Below, piece after piece: positions 1-9,014 of a DNA stretch of 64,000 nt (positions within the stretch are counted from its first letter, which is position 1; every line of letters begins with the position of its first letter). The translations under genes and the position numbers were made by a program. Below the pieces are notes generated by a model. The model had not been told where the DNA came from. It did not search any database and was given only the letters and a program-made list of their open reading frames with translations. The stretch is from positions 1 to 64,000 of the forward strand of contig JBFONU010000011.1 of assembly GCA_040779345.1 (NCBI GenBank), written 5' to 3'. Source of the stretch: Thalassotalea_H sp040779345 (GTDB lineage Bacteria; Pseudomonadota; Gammaproteobacteria; Enterobacterales; Alteromonadaceae).

Positions 1-350
1 TGCCTTTACTCATAAACACCTCTAGTTGAAGTTACAATGTAACTCATTGGGTGTCTAGCAAAGTCTGGGAAGTCCATTTATCTTGTTAATAATTCATCAC
101 TTTGATCAGTTTTTACGATATTTTTTCATATACTCTCAATTAAATTTTTTTCTTTCCTGTGCTTATTTGTACCTCAAAATATTATAACTACCCAATATTC
201 AAACACTTGTTTTAATATTCACAAGCGTTATGTTCGATATCACTCTTTCTGTATTAGTTTAACAACTAATAATCAATTAATTTAATGGCAAGGCAGAAAA
301 ATAAAACAAAGCCTGTAAACCTTAATCTCATCTATTATGAGGAAGTACTT
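1..350. other. Intergenic region upstream of icd
   Basis: No convincing gene is visible. The stretch is very AT-rich and should carry the icd promoter, but I cannot place a single -35/-10 pair with confidence. Its one notable element is a short sequence at 54-77 that recurs at 36388-36411. An in-frame upstream extension of icd (285-350) exists, but it lacks a ribosome site and is not needed for the family's usual length. Confidence 0.6.
54..77 (-). repeat. Short dispersed repeat, copy 1
   Basis: This 24-bp sequence matches 36388-36411 at 22 of 24 positions. Read on the minus strand, both copies open with ATG and encode the pattern M-x-F-P-x-F-A-R (MDFPDFAR here), then diverge and stop after about 16-23 codons. 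It may be the conserved start of a decayed gene or the end of a mobile element. I do not recognise the family. Confidence 0.5.
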
Positions 351-1607
351 ATGTATACCCAGGTTAAAGTGCCAGAAAATGGTGAAGCAATTGTTGTTGA
401 TAATGGCTTAATTAATGTGCCAAATAATCCCATTATTCCTTTCATTGAAGGTGATGGTATCGGTGTTGATGTCACACCCATTATGTTACAAGTGGTCAAT
501 GCAGCTGTTAAAAAGGCATACCATGGGGATCGTACCATTCACTGGATGGAAGTTTATGCGGGAGAAAAAGCAACACAAATTTATGATAGCGAAACTTGGT
601 TGCCTGATGAAACTCTCACCGCTTTTAAACAATTTAAAGTGGGAATTAAAGGTCCATTAACGACACCTGTTGGTGGTGGGATGCGTTCACTTAATGTCAG
701 CCTCAGACAAGTATTAGACTTATTTGTCTGTCAGCGGCCTGTACAATGGTTTACTGGGGTACCAAGTCCGGTGAAAAAGCCAGCTGAAGTGAATATGACC
801 ATTTTTAGAGAAAACTCCGAAGATATTTATACTGGCATAGAATATAAAGCCGGCTCTGAACAAGCCGTGAAGCTTATTTCATTTTTAGAAAGTGAAATGG
901 GGGTCAATAATATTAGGTTTAGTGAAGAGTGTGGTATTGGCATCAAACCTGTTTCAAAAGAAGGGTCACAACGCTTAGTACGAAAAGCGATTCAATATGC
1001 TATCGATACAGACCGTTCCTCAGTTACTTTGGTACATAAAGGTAACATTATGAAGTATACCGAAGGTGCATTTAAAGAGTGGGGTTATGAATTAGCCGTT
1101 GAAGAATTTTCAGCTCAGCTACTTAATGGTGGACCTTGGTATAAAATTGTTAACCCTAATAATGGTAAAGAAGTGATCATAAAAGATGTGATAGCTGATT
1201 CAATGTTACAACAAACACTGATACGCCCAGCTGAATATGATGTTATTGCCACACTCAACTTAAATGGTGATTATTTGTCTGATGCGCTTGCTGCACAAGT
1301 TGGCGGTATTGGCATAGCTCCGGGTGCTAATATTGGTGAAGAAATTGCAATATTTGAAGCAACTCATGGAACGGCACCAAAATATGCAGGCTTAAATAAA
1401 GTGAATCCAAGCTCAGTGATATTATCTGCAGAAATGATGTTAAGGCACATGGGATGGATTGAAGCGGCTGATCTATTACTTAAAGGGATCTCAGGGGCAA
1501 TAAAAGCTAAAACTGTGACATACGACTTTGAACGTTTGATGGAAGGAGCGACATTAGTGACATGCTCTCAGTTTGGTGATTGTATTATCGCTAATATGGA
1601 CGAATAA
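351..1607 (+). CDS. icd: NADP-dependent isocitrate dehydrogenase
   Basis: Oxidatively decarboxylates isocitrate to 2-oxoglutarate with NADP in the cytosolic TCA cycle. The 418-aa product has the length of the E. coli-type homodimeric enzyme (about 416). Visible landmarks are the N-terminal FIEGDGIG, the substrate-binding loop GGGMRSLNVSLRQ, which in E. coli carries the serine phosphorylated by AceK, the FRENSEDIYTGIE segment, and the NADP-binding ATHGTAPKYAG near the C-terminus. I chose ATG 351 because GAGGAAG lies just upstream; an earlier in-frame start at 285 has no such site. A strong terminator follows, so it is probably monocistronic. Confidence 0.96.
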   Translation: MYTQVKVPENGEAIVVDNGLINVPNNPIIPFIEGDGIGVDVTPIMLQVVNAAVKKAYHGDRTIHWMEVYAGEKATQIYDSETWLPDETLTAFKQFKVGIKGPLTTPVGGGMRSLNVSLRQVLDLFVCQRPVQWFTGVPSPVKKPAEVNMTIFRENSEDIYTGIEYKAGSEQAVKLISFLESEMGVNNIRFSEECGIGIKPVSKEGSQRLVRKAIQYAIDTDRSSVTLVHKGNIMKYTEGAFKEWGYELAVEEFSAQLLNGGPWYKIVNPNNGKEVIIKDVIADSMLQQTLIRPAEYDVIATLNLNGDYLSDALAAQVGGIGIAPGANIGEEIAIFEATHGTAPKYAGLNKVNPSSVILSAEMMLRHMGWIEAADLLLKGISGAIKAKTVTYDFERLMEGATLVTCSQFGDCIIANMDE

Positions 1608-1623
1608 GCGTTATAAAGGCATA

Positions 1624-1653
1624 AAAAAAACACAGTATAAACTGTGTTTTTTT
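1624..1653. terminator. Bidirectional terminator between icd and cspD
   Basis: A perfect hairpin, ACACAGT-ATAA-ACTGTGT, is flanked by an A-run on the left and a T-run on the right. It can terminate both icd (+) and the convergent cspD (-). Confidence 0.9.
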
Positions 1654-1670
1654 ATTGTCTAAAACCAAAA

Positions 1671-1895
1671 TTATTCGTTGGATTCTTCTATTTCATCAGG
1701 AGTAATACTTGCTGCATGATGCCCTTTTGGCCCTGCATTTAATTCGTAGTTTACATCCTGCCCCGCTTTTAACGTACGGTAGCCTTCCATTTGAATAGTA
1801 GAATAATGTGCAAAAATATCTTCACCACCATCCTCAGGACGAATAAAACCAAAACCTTTAGCGTTATTAAACCATTTAACTGTACCGTGAGCCAT
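1671..1895 (-). CDS. cspD: Cold shock-like protein CspD
   Basis: This 74-aa single cold-shock domain has the same length as E. coli CspD, an inhibitor of DNA replication made in stationary phase and starvation (established for E. coli). The nucleic-acid-binding motifs are intact: RNP1-like KGFGFI (about residues 13-18) and RNP2-like DIFAHYS (about 26-32). It lies divergently upstream of clpS-clpA, as in E. coli, with about 210 bp between the two starts for divergent promoters. The AAGGAAG ahead of the start codon is a good ribosome site. Confidence 0.93.
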   Translation of the reverse strand: MAHGTVKWFNNAKGFGFIRPEDGGEDIFAHYSTIQMEGYRTLKAGQDVNYELNAGPKGHHAASITPDEIEESNE

Positions 1896-2106
1896 ACTTC
1901 AACTTCCTTCTAAATTCATCGGTAATTAGGTATGCTTCCCCAAAAGCATTATCTTATATAGAAAGTGACTAATAAATAGCCACAATCTAAATCGTAGATA
2001 ATAAATATAAATAGTCAAGTGATTTTCACATTATTTTAACAGGATTTTATCTTGTTTTATCGAAAATGATGCAGCAAAACTTGCTTCGACAGACTAATAT
2101 AGAATT

Positions 2107-2427
2107 ATGAGTAATAGAAAAGAATCATTCGAGAACCAAGAGACTCTCGAGAAAGACGTTGTAGAGCAATATCAAAAACCACCAATGTACCATGTTGTGT
2201 TATTAAATGATGATTATACGCCTATGGATTTTGTTATAGATGTTTTAGGTAAATTTTTTAACATGAATGAAGATAAGGCGACGGATGTCATGCTTGAAAT
2301 TCATTATAAAGGTAAAGGACGTTGTGGCATATTTACTGCAGAAGTTGCAGAGATGAAAGTTAATCAAGTGTGCAATTATGCCATAGAAAATCAGCACCCA
2401 TTAAAGTGCACGATGGAGAAAGCGTAA
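2107..2427 (+). CDS. clpS: ATP-dependent Clp protease adaptor ClpS
   Basis: ClpS is the N-recognin that binds proteins with destabilising N-terminal residues and delivers them to ClpA-ClpP. The 106-aa product equals the E. coli length. A disordered N-terminus precedes the core PPMYHVVLLNDDYTPMDFV (about residues 25-43), whose NDDYTPM forms the N-degron pocket in known ClpS proteins. The conserved ending HPLKCTMEKA is present. It is followed by clpA after 28 bp, clearly one operon. The partner transferases bpt and aat lie 3-4 kb downstream on the opposite strand. Confidence 0.96.
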   Translation: MSNRKESFENQETLEKDVVEQYQKPPMYHVVLLNDDYTPMDFVIDVLGKFFNMNEDKATDVMLEIHYKGKGRCGIFTAEVAEMKVNQVCNYAIENQHPLKCTMEKA

Positions 2428-2455
2428 TGTTACTAGGTTTTAATTGGAGTAGCCT

Positions 2456-4714
2456 ATGTTAAATAAAGACTTAGAAATTTCCCTTAATTTGGCATTTCGC
2501 CAAGCTAAAGAATCCCGTCATGAATTTATGACAGTGGAGCATTTGTTATTAGCGTTATTAGATAACCCTTCTTCAATTGATGCGCTCAAAGCTTGTGGCG
2601 CCGATATGAAAAAATTACGTAAAGAGTTACTCGACTTTATTACTGAAACCACACCTGTAATTCCTCAAGGGGAAGATGAACGAGAAACTCAACCTACCTT
2701 AGGTTTTCAACGGGTATTACAACGTGCTGTTTTTCATGTGCAATCATCGGGTAAAAGTGAAGTGAACGGCTCTAATGTGCTCGTTGCTATTTTCAGTGAG
2801 CAAGAATCACAAGCGGCATATTTTCTCAAAAAATCAGATATTACACGGTTAGATATTGTTAATTTTATTTCCCATGGAATAGCAAAAGTTGAGTTTAATG
2901 ACTCACAACAAAGTATTGAAGAAGTTAATCAGCAAACAGAAGAAGAGCCTAGAACAATCGAAAATTTTGCCACGAATCTAAATGATGAGGCGAAAAACGG
3001 CAATATTGATCCGCTTATCGGTCGGGCAAGTGAATTAGAAAGAACCATGCAGGTTCTTGGCAGGCGCCGCAAGAATAACCCCTTGTTTGTAGGTGAAGCC
3101 GGGGTTGGTAAAACGGCGATTGCTGAAGGGCTTGCCAACCTGATTGTTTCAGAGAAAGTTCCTGAGTTTTTACAAGGAGCCACTATATATTCGCTAGATA
3201 TGGGAGCATTACTTGCTGGCACTAAATATCGTGGAGATTTTGAGAAGCGCTTTAAAGCGTTATTAAAGGAATTAGAAAAAGAAGGCAATGCGATATTATT
3301 TGTTGATGAGATCCATACCATTATTGGTGCTGGAGCTGCTTCAGGTGGGATGATGGACGCATCAAATTTAATAAAACCTTTATTATCCTCAGGTAAATTG
3401 AAATGTGTTGGTTCAACAACGTATCAAGAGTATCAAAGCATTTTTGAAAAAGACCGCGCTTTAGCACGTCGCTTCCAAAAAATTGATGTTGTCGAGCCGA
3501 GTGTTGAAGATACGACAAAAATATTACAAGGATTGAAAGAAAAATATGAGTCTCATCACGGCATCCGATACACCAATAAGGCACTGCATGCTGCTGCTAA
3601 ATTGTCAGCTAAGTACATTAATGAGCGATTTTTACCTGATAAAGCGATAGATGTGATTGATGAAGCGGGAGCAAAGCAACAACTTGTGGCTGCATCGAAA
3701 CGCAAAAAAGTGATCAATGATAACGATATTGAATCTATTGTTGCCAAAATAGCACGCATTCCCGAAAAGTCAGTTTCTTCATCAGAAAAAGACAGTTTAA
3801 AAACCTTAGATAGGAACTTGAAACTGGTTGTTTTTGGTCAAGACCATGCCATTGATGAACTCACTTCCGTGATCAGACTTTCACGCGCTGGTTTAGGAAG
3901 CGAAGAAAAACCTATTGGCTCTTTCTTATTTGCTGGACCTACAGGTGTTGGTAAAACAGAAGTGACCCAACAGCTTGCAAAAACGTTAGGTGTTGAGTTA
4001 TTACGATATGATATGTCAGAGTATATGGAAAAACATGCAGTAAGCCGCCTCATTGGTGCTCCCCCTGGTTATGTAGGATATGAGCAGGGTGGATTACTGA
4101 CCGATGCCGTATTAAAGCATCCTCACGCTGTTGTATTACTAGACGAAATTGAAAAAGCTCATGAAGACGTTTATAACATTTTATTGCAAGTAATGGATCA
4201 CGGTACATTAACAGACAACAATGGTCGCAAAGCTGACTTTAGAAATATAACCTTAGTGCTAACAACAAATGCCGGCGTTCAAGAAACAACGCGTCAATCT
4301 ATCGGTTTTAAACAGCAAGATCATAGTATTGATGCCATGGATGAAATTAATAAAGTATTTTCACCTGAGTTTAGGAACCGTTTAGATAATATTGTTTGGT
4401 TTAATCATCTTTCAGATGAGGTTATTCATCAAGTTGTTGATAAATTTATTGTTGAATTGCAAGCTCAGTTAGATGAGAAGGGCGTTTCACTAGAATTAAC
4501 CAAAGATGCTAAGAAATGGTTAGCGACGCATGGCTACGATAAAGCTATGGGGGCTCGACCTATGTCTCGCATTATTCAAGAGCATTTGAAAAAACCGCTA
4601 GCTAATGAATTATTATTTGGAGGTTTAACACACGGCGGTGTGGCTAAAGTAGGTGTTAAGAAAAACAAGCTTGTGTTAAGTTATGAGTCTAAGAAAGAGC
4701 TTGTTGAGCATTAG
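2456..4714 (+). CDS. clpA: ATP-dependent Clp protease ATP-binding subunit ClpA
   Basis: Hexameric AAA+ unfoldase that feeds substrates into the ClpP peptidase. The 752 aa hold an N-terminal Clp repeat domain (1-140), a first AAA+ module with Walker A GEAGVGKT near residue 213 and Walker B LFVDEIHT, and a second module with GPTGVGKT near residue 494 and VVLLDEIEKAH. The tripeptide IGF near residue 615 is the ClpP-docking loop, which marks this as ClpA and not ClpB. There is no long coiled-coil middle domain. It sits 28 bp after clpS and ends at a terminator. Confidence 0.97.
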   Translation: MLNKDLEISLNLAFRQAKESRHEFMTVEHLLLALLDNPSSIDALKACGADMKKLRKELLDFITETTPVIPQGEDERETQPTLGFQRVLQRAVFHVQSSGKSEVNGSNVLVAIFSEQESQAAYFLKKSDITRLDIVNFISHGIAKVEFNDSQQSIEEVNQQTEEEPRTIENFATNLNDEAKNGNIDPLIGRASELERTMQVLGRRRKNNPLFVGEAGVGKTAIAEGLANLIVSEKVPEFLQGATIYSLDMGALLAGTKYRGDFEKRFKALLKELEKEGNAILFVDEIHTIIGAGAASGGMMDASNLIKPLLSSGKLKCVGSTTYQEYQSIFEKDRALARRFQKIDVVEPSVEDTTKILQGLKEKYESHHGIRYTNKALHAAAKLSAKYINERFLPDKAIDVIDEAGAKQQLVAASKRKKVINDNDIESIVAKIARIPEKSVSSSEKDSLKTLDRNLKLVVFGQDHAIDELTSVIRLSRAGLGSEEKPIGSFLFAGPTGVGKTEVTQQLAKTLGVELLRYDMSEYMEKHAVSRLIGAPPGYVGYEQGGLLTDAVLKHPHAVVLLDEIEKAHEDVYNILLQVMDHGTLTDNNGRKADFRNITLVLTTNAGVQETTRQSIGFKQQDHSIDAMDEINKVFSPEFRNRLDNIVWFNHLSDEVIHQVVDKFIVELQAQLDEKGVSLELTKDAKKWLATHGYDKAMGARPMSRIIQEHLKKPLANELLFGGLTHGGVAKVGVKKNKLVLSYESKKELVEH

Positions 4715-4752
4715 CGACTTATAAAGTAGCGCTTTTCGTAAAATTCAAAACT

Positions 4753-4790
4753 AAAAAGCAAATGATAATTTTTTGTCATTTGCTTTTTTA
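4753..4790 (+). terminator. Terminator after clpSA
   Basis: A 13-bp stem (AAAAAGCAAATGA paired with TCATTTGCTTTTT) with an AT-rich loop is followed by a T-rich tail, 38 bp after the clpA stop. Confidence 0.85.
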
Positions 4791-4821
4791 TTTTCGATTA
4801 TCACTCATTATTTTCAGGCAC

Positions 4822-4848
4822 AAAAAAAGCCCTTAAAAAGAGCTTTTT
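4822..4848 (-). terminator. Terminator after infA
   Basis: On the minus strand a GC-containing stem (AAAAAGCTC paired with GGGCTTTTT) ends in a T-run. It lies 20 bp beyond the infA stop. Confidence 0.8.
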
Positions 4849-4867
4849 AAAATAGGGTTAATTGCTA

Positions 4868-5086
4868 TTATCTTGCACGGAAAATAATGCGGCCTTTAGA
4901 TAAATCGTAAGGTGTTAACTCAACCGTTACTTTATCGCCCGTTAAAATACGAATGTAATTTTTACGCATTTTTCCTGAGATGTGAGCCGTGACAACGTGT
5001 CCATTTTCTAATTCAACACGAAACATAGTATTCGGTAAAGTATCAAGCACTGTACCTTGCATTTCAATATTTTCTTCTTTCGCCAT
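4868..5086 (-). CDS. infA: Translation initiation factor IF-1
   Basis: IF-1 occupies the ribosomal A site during initiation. The 72-aa single OB-fold protein is the universal length. It starts MAKEENIEMQGTV and ends SKGRIIFRAR, the expected IF-1 signature, with the RVELENGHVV and GKMRKNYIRIL strands between. It is transcribed away from bpt-aat, with its own upstream gap of about 80 bp, and converges on clpA. Its place next to clpA is conserved in many gammaproteobacteria. Confidence 0.97.
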   Translation of the reverse strand: MAKEENIEMQGTVLDTLPNTMFRVELENGHVVTAHISGKMRKNYIRILTGDKVTVELTPYDLSKGRIIFRAR

Positions 5087-5169
5087 TGGGCGTTAAACCT
5101 CTAAATTGTGCGTTAATAAAAAGCTGCGCAGATAATGCCCAAATGAACGGCTAAAGTAAAGCTATAGTG

Positions 5170-5871
5170 TCATTTATTTATGGTTATCCAAGCATTTTTT
5201 TGCAGAACTTGGTGAGGATGGTATCGATTTTTATAATTCATCTTTTGACAATCATCGATTTGATAGCCCAAATAGACGAATTTTTTTTGATATTCCTTCG
5301 CTAAATTAATTTGTTGCATAATCGAGTAAACACCAATGCCATTCTCACGGTGATCAGGATGGTAAAAAGTGTAAACTGCTGATAATGCGTCATCGAGTAA
5401 ATCAGTGACCGCAACACTTATAAGCGTATCCTCATGCCAAATCTCTAAAAATAGTTGTTCGGTTAGAGTACAACTAAGAAAGCTTTGGTATTGCTCATAA
5501 TTTGCTGGGTACATACTGCCATCTTGATGCACTTGATTAATATACATTTCATATAGAGGATAATAATTATCCTGCAACGAGGTTTTTACAGAAAAGGTCA
5601 GTGCTTTATTTTTCTTTAACAAGCGTTTTTGACTTTTAGATGGGATGTACTCATTAACTAGAACACGTAATGAATGACAAGCGCTGCAATTGATACAATG
5701 TGGACGATAAATTTGATCGCCACTTCGGCGAAACCCTTGCGCTAATAACCAAGTGTAATGCTCTGCATCTTGCAATCGCTCATCAACAGCAATGAGTAAC
5801 CGCTCATGTTGCTCGGGTAAATAATTACATGGGAAGGTTTGACTGATCCCTAATTGATAACTCTTATTCAT
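5170..5871 (-). CDS. bpt: Aspartate/glutamate leucyltransferase (Bpt)
   Basis: Transfers leucine from Leu-tRNA to proteins beginning with Asp or Glu, creating a primary N-degron recognised by ClpS. The 233 aa contain the N-terminal ATE-type block with CNYLPEQHERLL (about residues 16-27), the Cys-rich NCSACHSLRV (about 58-67), and the C-terminal GNAT-like half with VYTFYHPD and YLGYQI. It overlaps the end of aat by 8 bp, so translation is probably coupled and both transferases are made together. Bacterial Bpt proteins were long annotated as arginyl-tRNA-protein transferases; the leucyl activity is family knowledge, not visible in sequence. Confidence 0.93.
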   Translation of the reverse strand: MNKSYQLGISQTFPCNYLPEQHERLLIAVDERLQDAEHYTWLLAQGFRRSGDQIYRPHCINCSACHSLRVLVNEYIPSKSQKRLLKKNKALTFSVKTSLQDNYYPLYEMYINQVHQDGSMYPANYEQYQSFLSCTLTEQLFLEIWHEDTLISVAVTDLLDDALSAVYTFYHPDHRENGIGVYSIMQQINLAKEYQKKFVYLGYQIDDCQKMNYKNRYHPHQVLQKNAWITINK

Positions 5872-6580
5872 CTCTTAAGTGTAGTTGACGAGTAGCCCAA
5901 AAGTCTTGTGAAAGTGAAATTGATAACGCGATATTCTTTAATTGAATAAACTTTGCTCGTGAAATTTCATAACTTCCCATGCTTGCTAGAAAGGGATTTT
6001 GCATTTGGCAGTCTATCAAATCAATATTGGCACTTTTTAACAGATCAGCTAAATACACTAATGCCACTTTTGAGGCATTGCTTTGCTTATAAAACATTGA
6101 CTCACCAGAAAAGTAGCCATTAATAGCCACGCCGTATAAACCTCCTACAATCTCTTTATCTGACCAAACTTCAATAGAATGAGCAAAACCTTGCTGGTGT
6201 AAGTTTTTATAGGCGTACTTCATTTGATCCACAATCCATGTGCCATCTTTTCGAAAGGGAGCATCGGCACATAACTCGATGACTGAATTAAATGCTTTAT
6301 TAATAGTAACAATGAAATTATTTTGTTTGATTTTCTTTTTCAAGGTTTTATTGATGCGAATATTATTGCAGTCAATAATTGCCCGAGGATCGGGAGACCA
6401 CCACATGATCGGCTCACCATCACTATACCAAGGAAATATTCCTTCCTTATAAGCGGTTGTTAAATGTTCAATTGATAATTTACCACCAAAAGCAAGTAAG
6501 CCATTGGGATCTGCAAGTGCGGTAGTAACAGGTGGAAAAGCCAGACTATCCGAACTGAGTAGAGGGATAGTCTGAGCCAT
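5864..6580 (-). CDS. aat: Leucyl/phenylalanyl-tRNA--protein transferase
   Basis: Adds Leu or Phe from aminoacyl-tRNA to proteins with N-terminal Lys or Arg, the second arm of the bacterial N-end rule. The 238 aa match the family (about 234). Recognisable blocks are LLAFGGKLS, YKEGIFPWYSDGEPIMWWSPDPRA cut into the usual core, GGLYGVAINGYFSGESMF, and LIDCQMQNPFLASMGS. Its stop overlaps bpt by 8 bp, and its start lies 3 bp after the trxB stop, so trxB-aat-bpt are likely one transcript. Confidence 0.96.
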   Translation of the reverse strand: MAQTIPLLSSDSLAFPPVTTALADPNGLLAFGGKLSIEHLTTAYKEGIFPWYSDGEPIMWWSPDPRAIIDCNNIRINKTLKKKIKQNNFIVTINKAFNSVIELCADAPFRKDGTWIVDQMKYAYKNLHQQGFAHSIEVWSDKEIVGGLYGVAINGYFSGESMFYKQSNASKVALVYLADLLKSANIDLIDCQMQNPFLASMGSYEISRAKFIQLKNIALSISLSQDFWATRQLHLRDE

Positions 6581-6583
6581 TAA

Positions 6584-7540
6584 TTATTTCGAACCTTTAG
6601 CGTCTAAATATCTTTCTGCATCAAGTGCTGCCATACAACCTGCGCCGGCAGATGTGATCGCTTGGCGGTAAATATGATCCGCTACATCACCTGCTGCGTA
6701 AATACCTTCAACACTGGTTTGCGTGGCGTTACCTTCTGTACCACTGTTAATGGTTAAGTAACCGTCCTTCATCGCTAACTGATCTTTAAAGATATCGGTA
6801 TTAGGCTTATGCCCGATGGCAATAAAACAACCACTGACATCAACGTCTTCAGTGGTGTCAGAGTCCGTAGCTTTTAATCGAACGCCCGTAACTCCCATAT
6901 TATCACCTAAAACTTCGTCTAATGTGCGATCTAAGTGCAAGACGATATTGCCGTTTTCTACTTTATCCATCAGACGTTTAGTGAGAATTTTCTCAGAACG
7001 GAAGGTATCACGACGGTGAATTAAATGAACTTCTGCAGCAATATTTGATAAATACAGTGCTTCTTCAACGGCAGTATTTCCGCCACCTACAACCGCAACT
7101 TTTTGATTTTTATAAAAGAAACCATCACAAGTAGCGCATGCAGAAACACCTTTACCCATAAAGGCTTCTTCGGAAGGTAAACCTAAATATTGAGCTGAGG
7201 CGCCAGTACAAATAATTAAAGCATCACAAGTGTATTCACTACTTCCAGACAATTTGTAAGGCTTAGAAGAAAAGTCTACAGACTCTATATGGTCAAAAAT
7301 TATTTCTGTTTCAAACTTTTCAGCATGCTTTTGCATACGTTCCATTAATGCAGGTCCCGTTAAATCATCTGCATCTCCTGGCCAATTTTCAACTTCGGTG
7401 GTGGTCGTTAACTGTCCACCTTGTTGTAAACCTGTGATCATTACAGGTTTTAAATTTGCGCGGGCTGCGTATACAGCGGCAGTATATCCTGCAGGGCCTG
7501 AGCCCAAAATGAGTAACGGGCAATGTCTTGCTTCGCTCAT
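6584..7540 (-). CDS. trxB: Thioredoxin reductase (NADPH)
   Basis: FAD enzyme that reduces thioredoxin with NADPH. The 318 aa contain the FAD-binding GSGPAGYTAAVYAAR (about 13-27), the redox pair Cys135-Ala-Thr-Cys138 in SACATCDGF, the NADPH-binding VVGGGNTAVEEA, and the C-terminal FAD motif GIYAAGDVAD. I place the start at ATG 7540, preceded by TTGGAG; an upstream in-frame TTG at 7552 overlaps that ribosome site. It heads the trxB-aat-bpt group. Confidence 0.96.
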   Translation of the reverse strand: MSEARHCPLLILGSGPAGYTAAVYAARANLKPVMITGLQQGGQLTTTTEVENWPGDADDLTGPALMERMQKHAEKFETEIIFDHIESVDFSSKPYKLSGSSEYTCDALIICTGASAQYLGLPSEEAFMGKGVSACATCDGFFYKNQKVAVVGGGNTAVEEALYLSNIAAEVHLIHRRDTFRSEKILTKRLMDKVENGNIVLHLDRTLDEVLGDNMGVTGVRLKATDSDTTEDVDVSGCFIAIGHKPNTDIFKDQLAMKDGYLTINSGTEGNATQTSVEGIYAAGDVADHIYRQAITSAGAGCMAALDAERYLDAKGSK

Positions 7541-7696
7541 GTAATACTCCAATAATTGAAAAATCTGAATCTACTAATGATTGGGATTTTAAGTGAATAA
7601 CTCAAGTGGGTAAAATAACTTTTATATAAAATTATAAGCAAAAACAGTGAAACGCAATATTTATTGTACAAATTATAATGTTCAAACGTTAAATGT

Positions 7697-7733
7697 AAAA
7701 AAAAACCTTTAACGATGAAAGTTAAAGGTTTTT
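7697..7733 (-). terminator. Terminator after ald
   Basis: A stem of AAACCTTTAAC with its complement encloses an 8-base loop, and on the minus strand it runs into a long T-tract. It lies 25 bp beyond the ald stop. Confidence 0.85.
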
Positions 7734-7757
7734 GATATTGTTATGTAAATAAGATGC

Positions 7758-8879
7758 TTATAGTGACTCTAACGCCGTTTCAGGGGCTACATAGTCATAA
7801 CCAAGATCATCAGCCACTGGTTTATAAGTAATTTTTCCACCTAATACGTTTAAGCCAGCCATTAAATGAGCGTCATCTAAAAGTGCTTTTTTAGCGCCTT
7901 TATTGGCAATGGTTACAGCAAAAGGCATAGTGGCATTGGTAAGAGCAAGTGTTGAAGTACGTGCTACGCCACCTGGCATGTTGGCTACACAATAATGAAC
8001 AACATCATCTACAACATAAGTTGGTTCTTGATGTGTTGTTGCTCGAGATGTTTCAAAACAGCCACCTTGATCAATAGCAACATCAACAACAACAGCGCCT
8101 TTTTTCATCATTTTTATATGCTGAGCTGTCACTAATTTTGGAGCAGCAGCACCTGGGATTAATACAGCACCAATAACTAAATCGGCTTCAACAACTAACT
8201 GATCCATTGCGTCTGCTGTTGAATAAACTGTTTTTAAACGACCATCAAATTCAGTGTCTAATTGACGAAGACGAGGTAAAGAACGATCTAAAATGGTGAC
8301 ATCCGCTCCCATACCTACTGCCATACGAGCAGCTTGAGTACCAACAACGCCGCCGCCAACTACTAATACTTTAGCTGGAGCTACACCCGGAACACCACCA
8401 AGTAGGGCACCTAAACCACCTTGTGCTTTTTCTAAAGCATGTGCTCCCGCTTGTATAGACATACGACCAGCAACTTCAGACATAGGTGCTAACAAAGGTA
8501 AACCACCTGATGCTGCGGTAACAGTTTCATAAGCGATACATGTAGCACCTGATGCAACCAATAGTTCAGTTTGTTGTGGATCTGGTGCTAAGTGTAAGTA
8601 GGTAAACAATATTTGACCTGGACGTAGCATTTTACATTCATTTGGCTGTGGCTCTTTCACTTTGATGATCATTTCTGCCGTAGCGAAAATTTCTTCGGCC
8701 GAATCAATAATTTTTGCACCTGCCGTTATATATTGTTGGTTGTCAAAGCCGATAGCAGCACCACCATTGTTCTCAACGATCACTTCATGACCATTGACAA
8801 CTAACTCTTTAACACCTGCAGGGGTTAAGCCAATACGATATTCGTGGTTTTTAATTTCTTTTGGTACACCAATGATCAT
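7758..8879 (-). CDS. ald: Alanine dehydrogenase
   Basis: Interconverts L-alanine and pyruvate plus ammonia with NAD. The 373-aa product has the full AlaDH/PNT architecture: N-terminal substrate domain with KEIKNHEYRIGLTP, active-site Lys75 and His96 by family comparison (IIKVKEP, YLHLAPD), then the nucleotide-binding loop VVGGGVVGTQAARMA (about residues 172-186). It is divergent from lrp, and Lrp-family proteins commonly control neighbouring ald genes, so local Lrp regulation is likely but inferred. The symporter at 17712 may supply alanine. Confidence 0.95.
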   Translation of the reverse strand: MIIGVPKEIKNHEYRIGLTPAGVKELVVNGHEVIVENNGGAAIGFDNQQYITAGAKIIDSAEEIFATAEMIIKVKEPQPNECKMLRPGQILFTYLHLAPDPQQTELLVASGATCIAYETVTAASGGLPLLAPMSEVAGRMSIQAGAHALEKAQGGLGALLGGVPGVAPAKVLVVGGGVVGTQAARMAVGMGADVTILDRSLPRLRQLDTEFDGRLKTVYSTADAMDQLVVEADLVIGAVLIPGAAAPKLVTAQHIKMMKKGAVVVDVAIDQGGCFETSRATTHQEPTYVVDDVVHYCVANMPGGVARTSTLALTNATMPFAVTIANKGAKKALLDDAHLMAGLNVLGGKITYKPVADDLGYDYVAPETALESL

Positions 8880-9014
8880 ACTTTTCTCTCTTGTTGAATA
8901 ACTGTAATAATATTTGCGACTAGTATAGTGCTTAATTTGCGGATTAACCTGTCGAATAAATCAGTTAAACGATATATAATGTTGTTAAATTATAATATTA
9001 CAGTGTTTTATATA

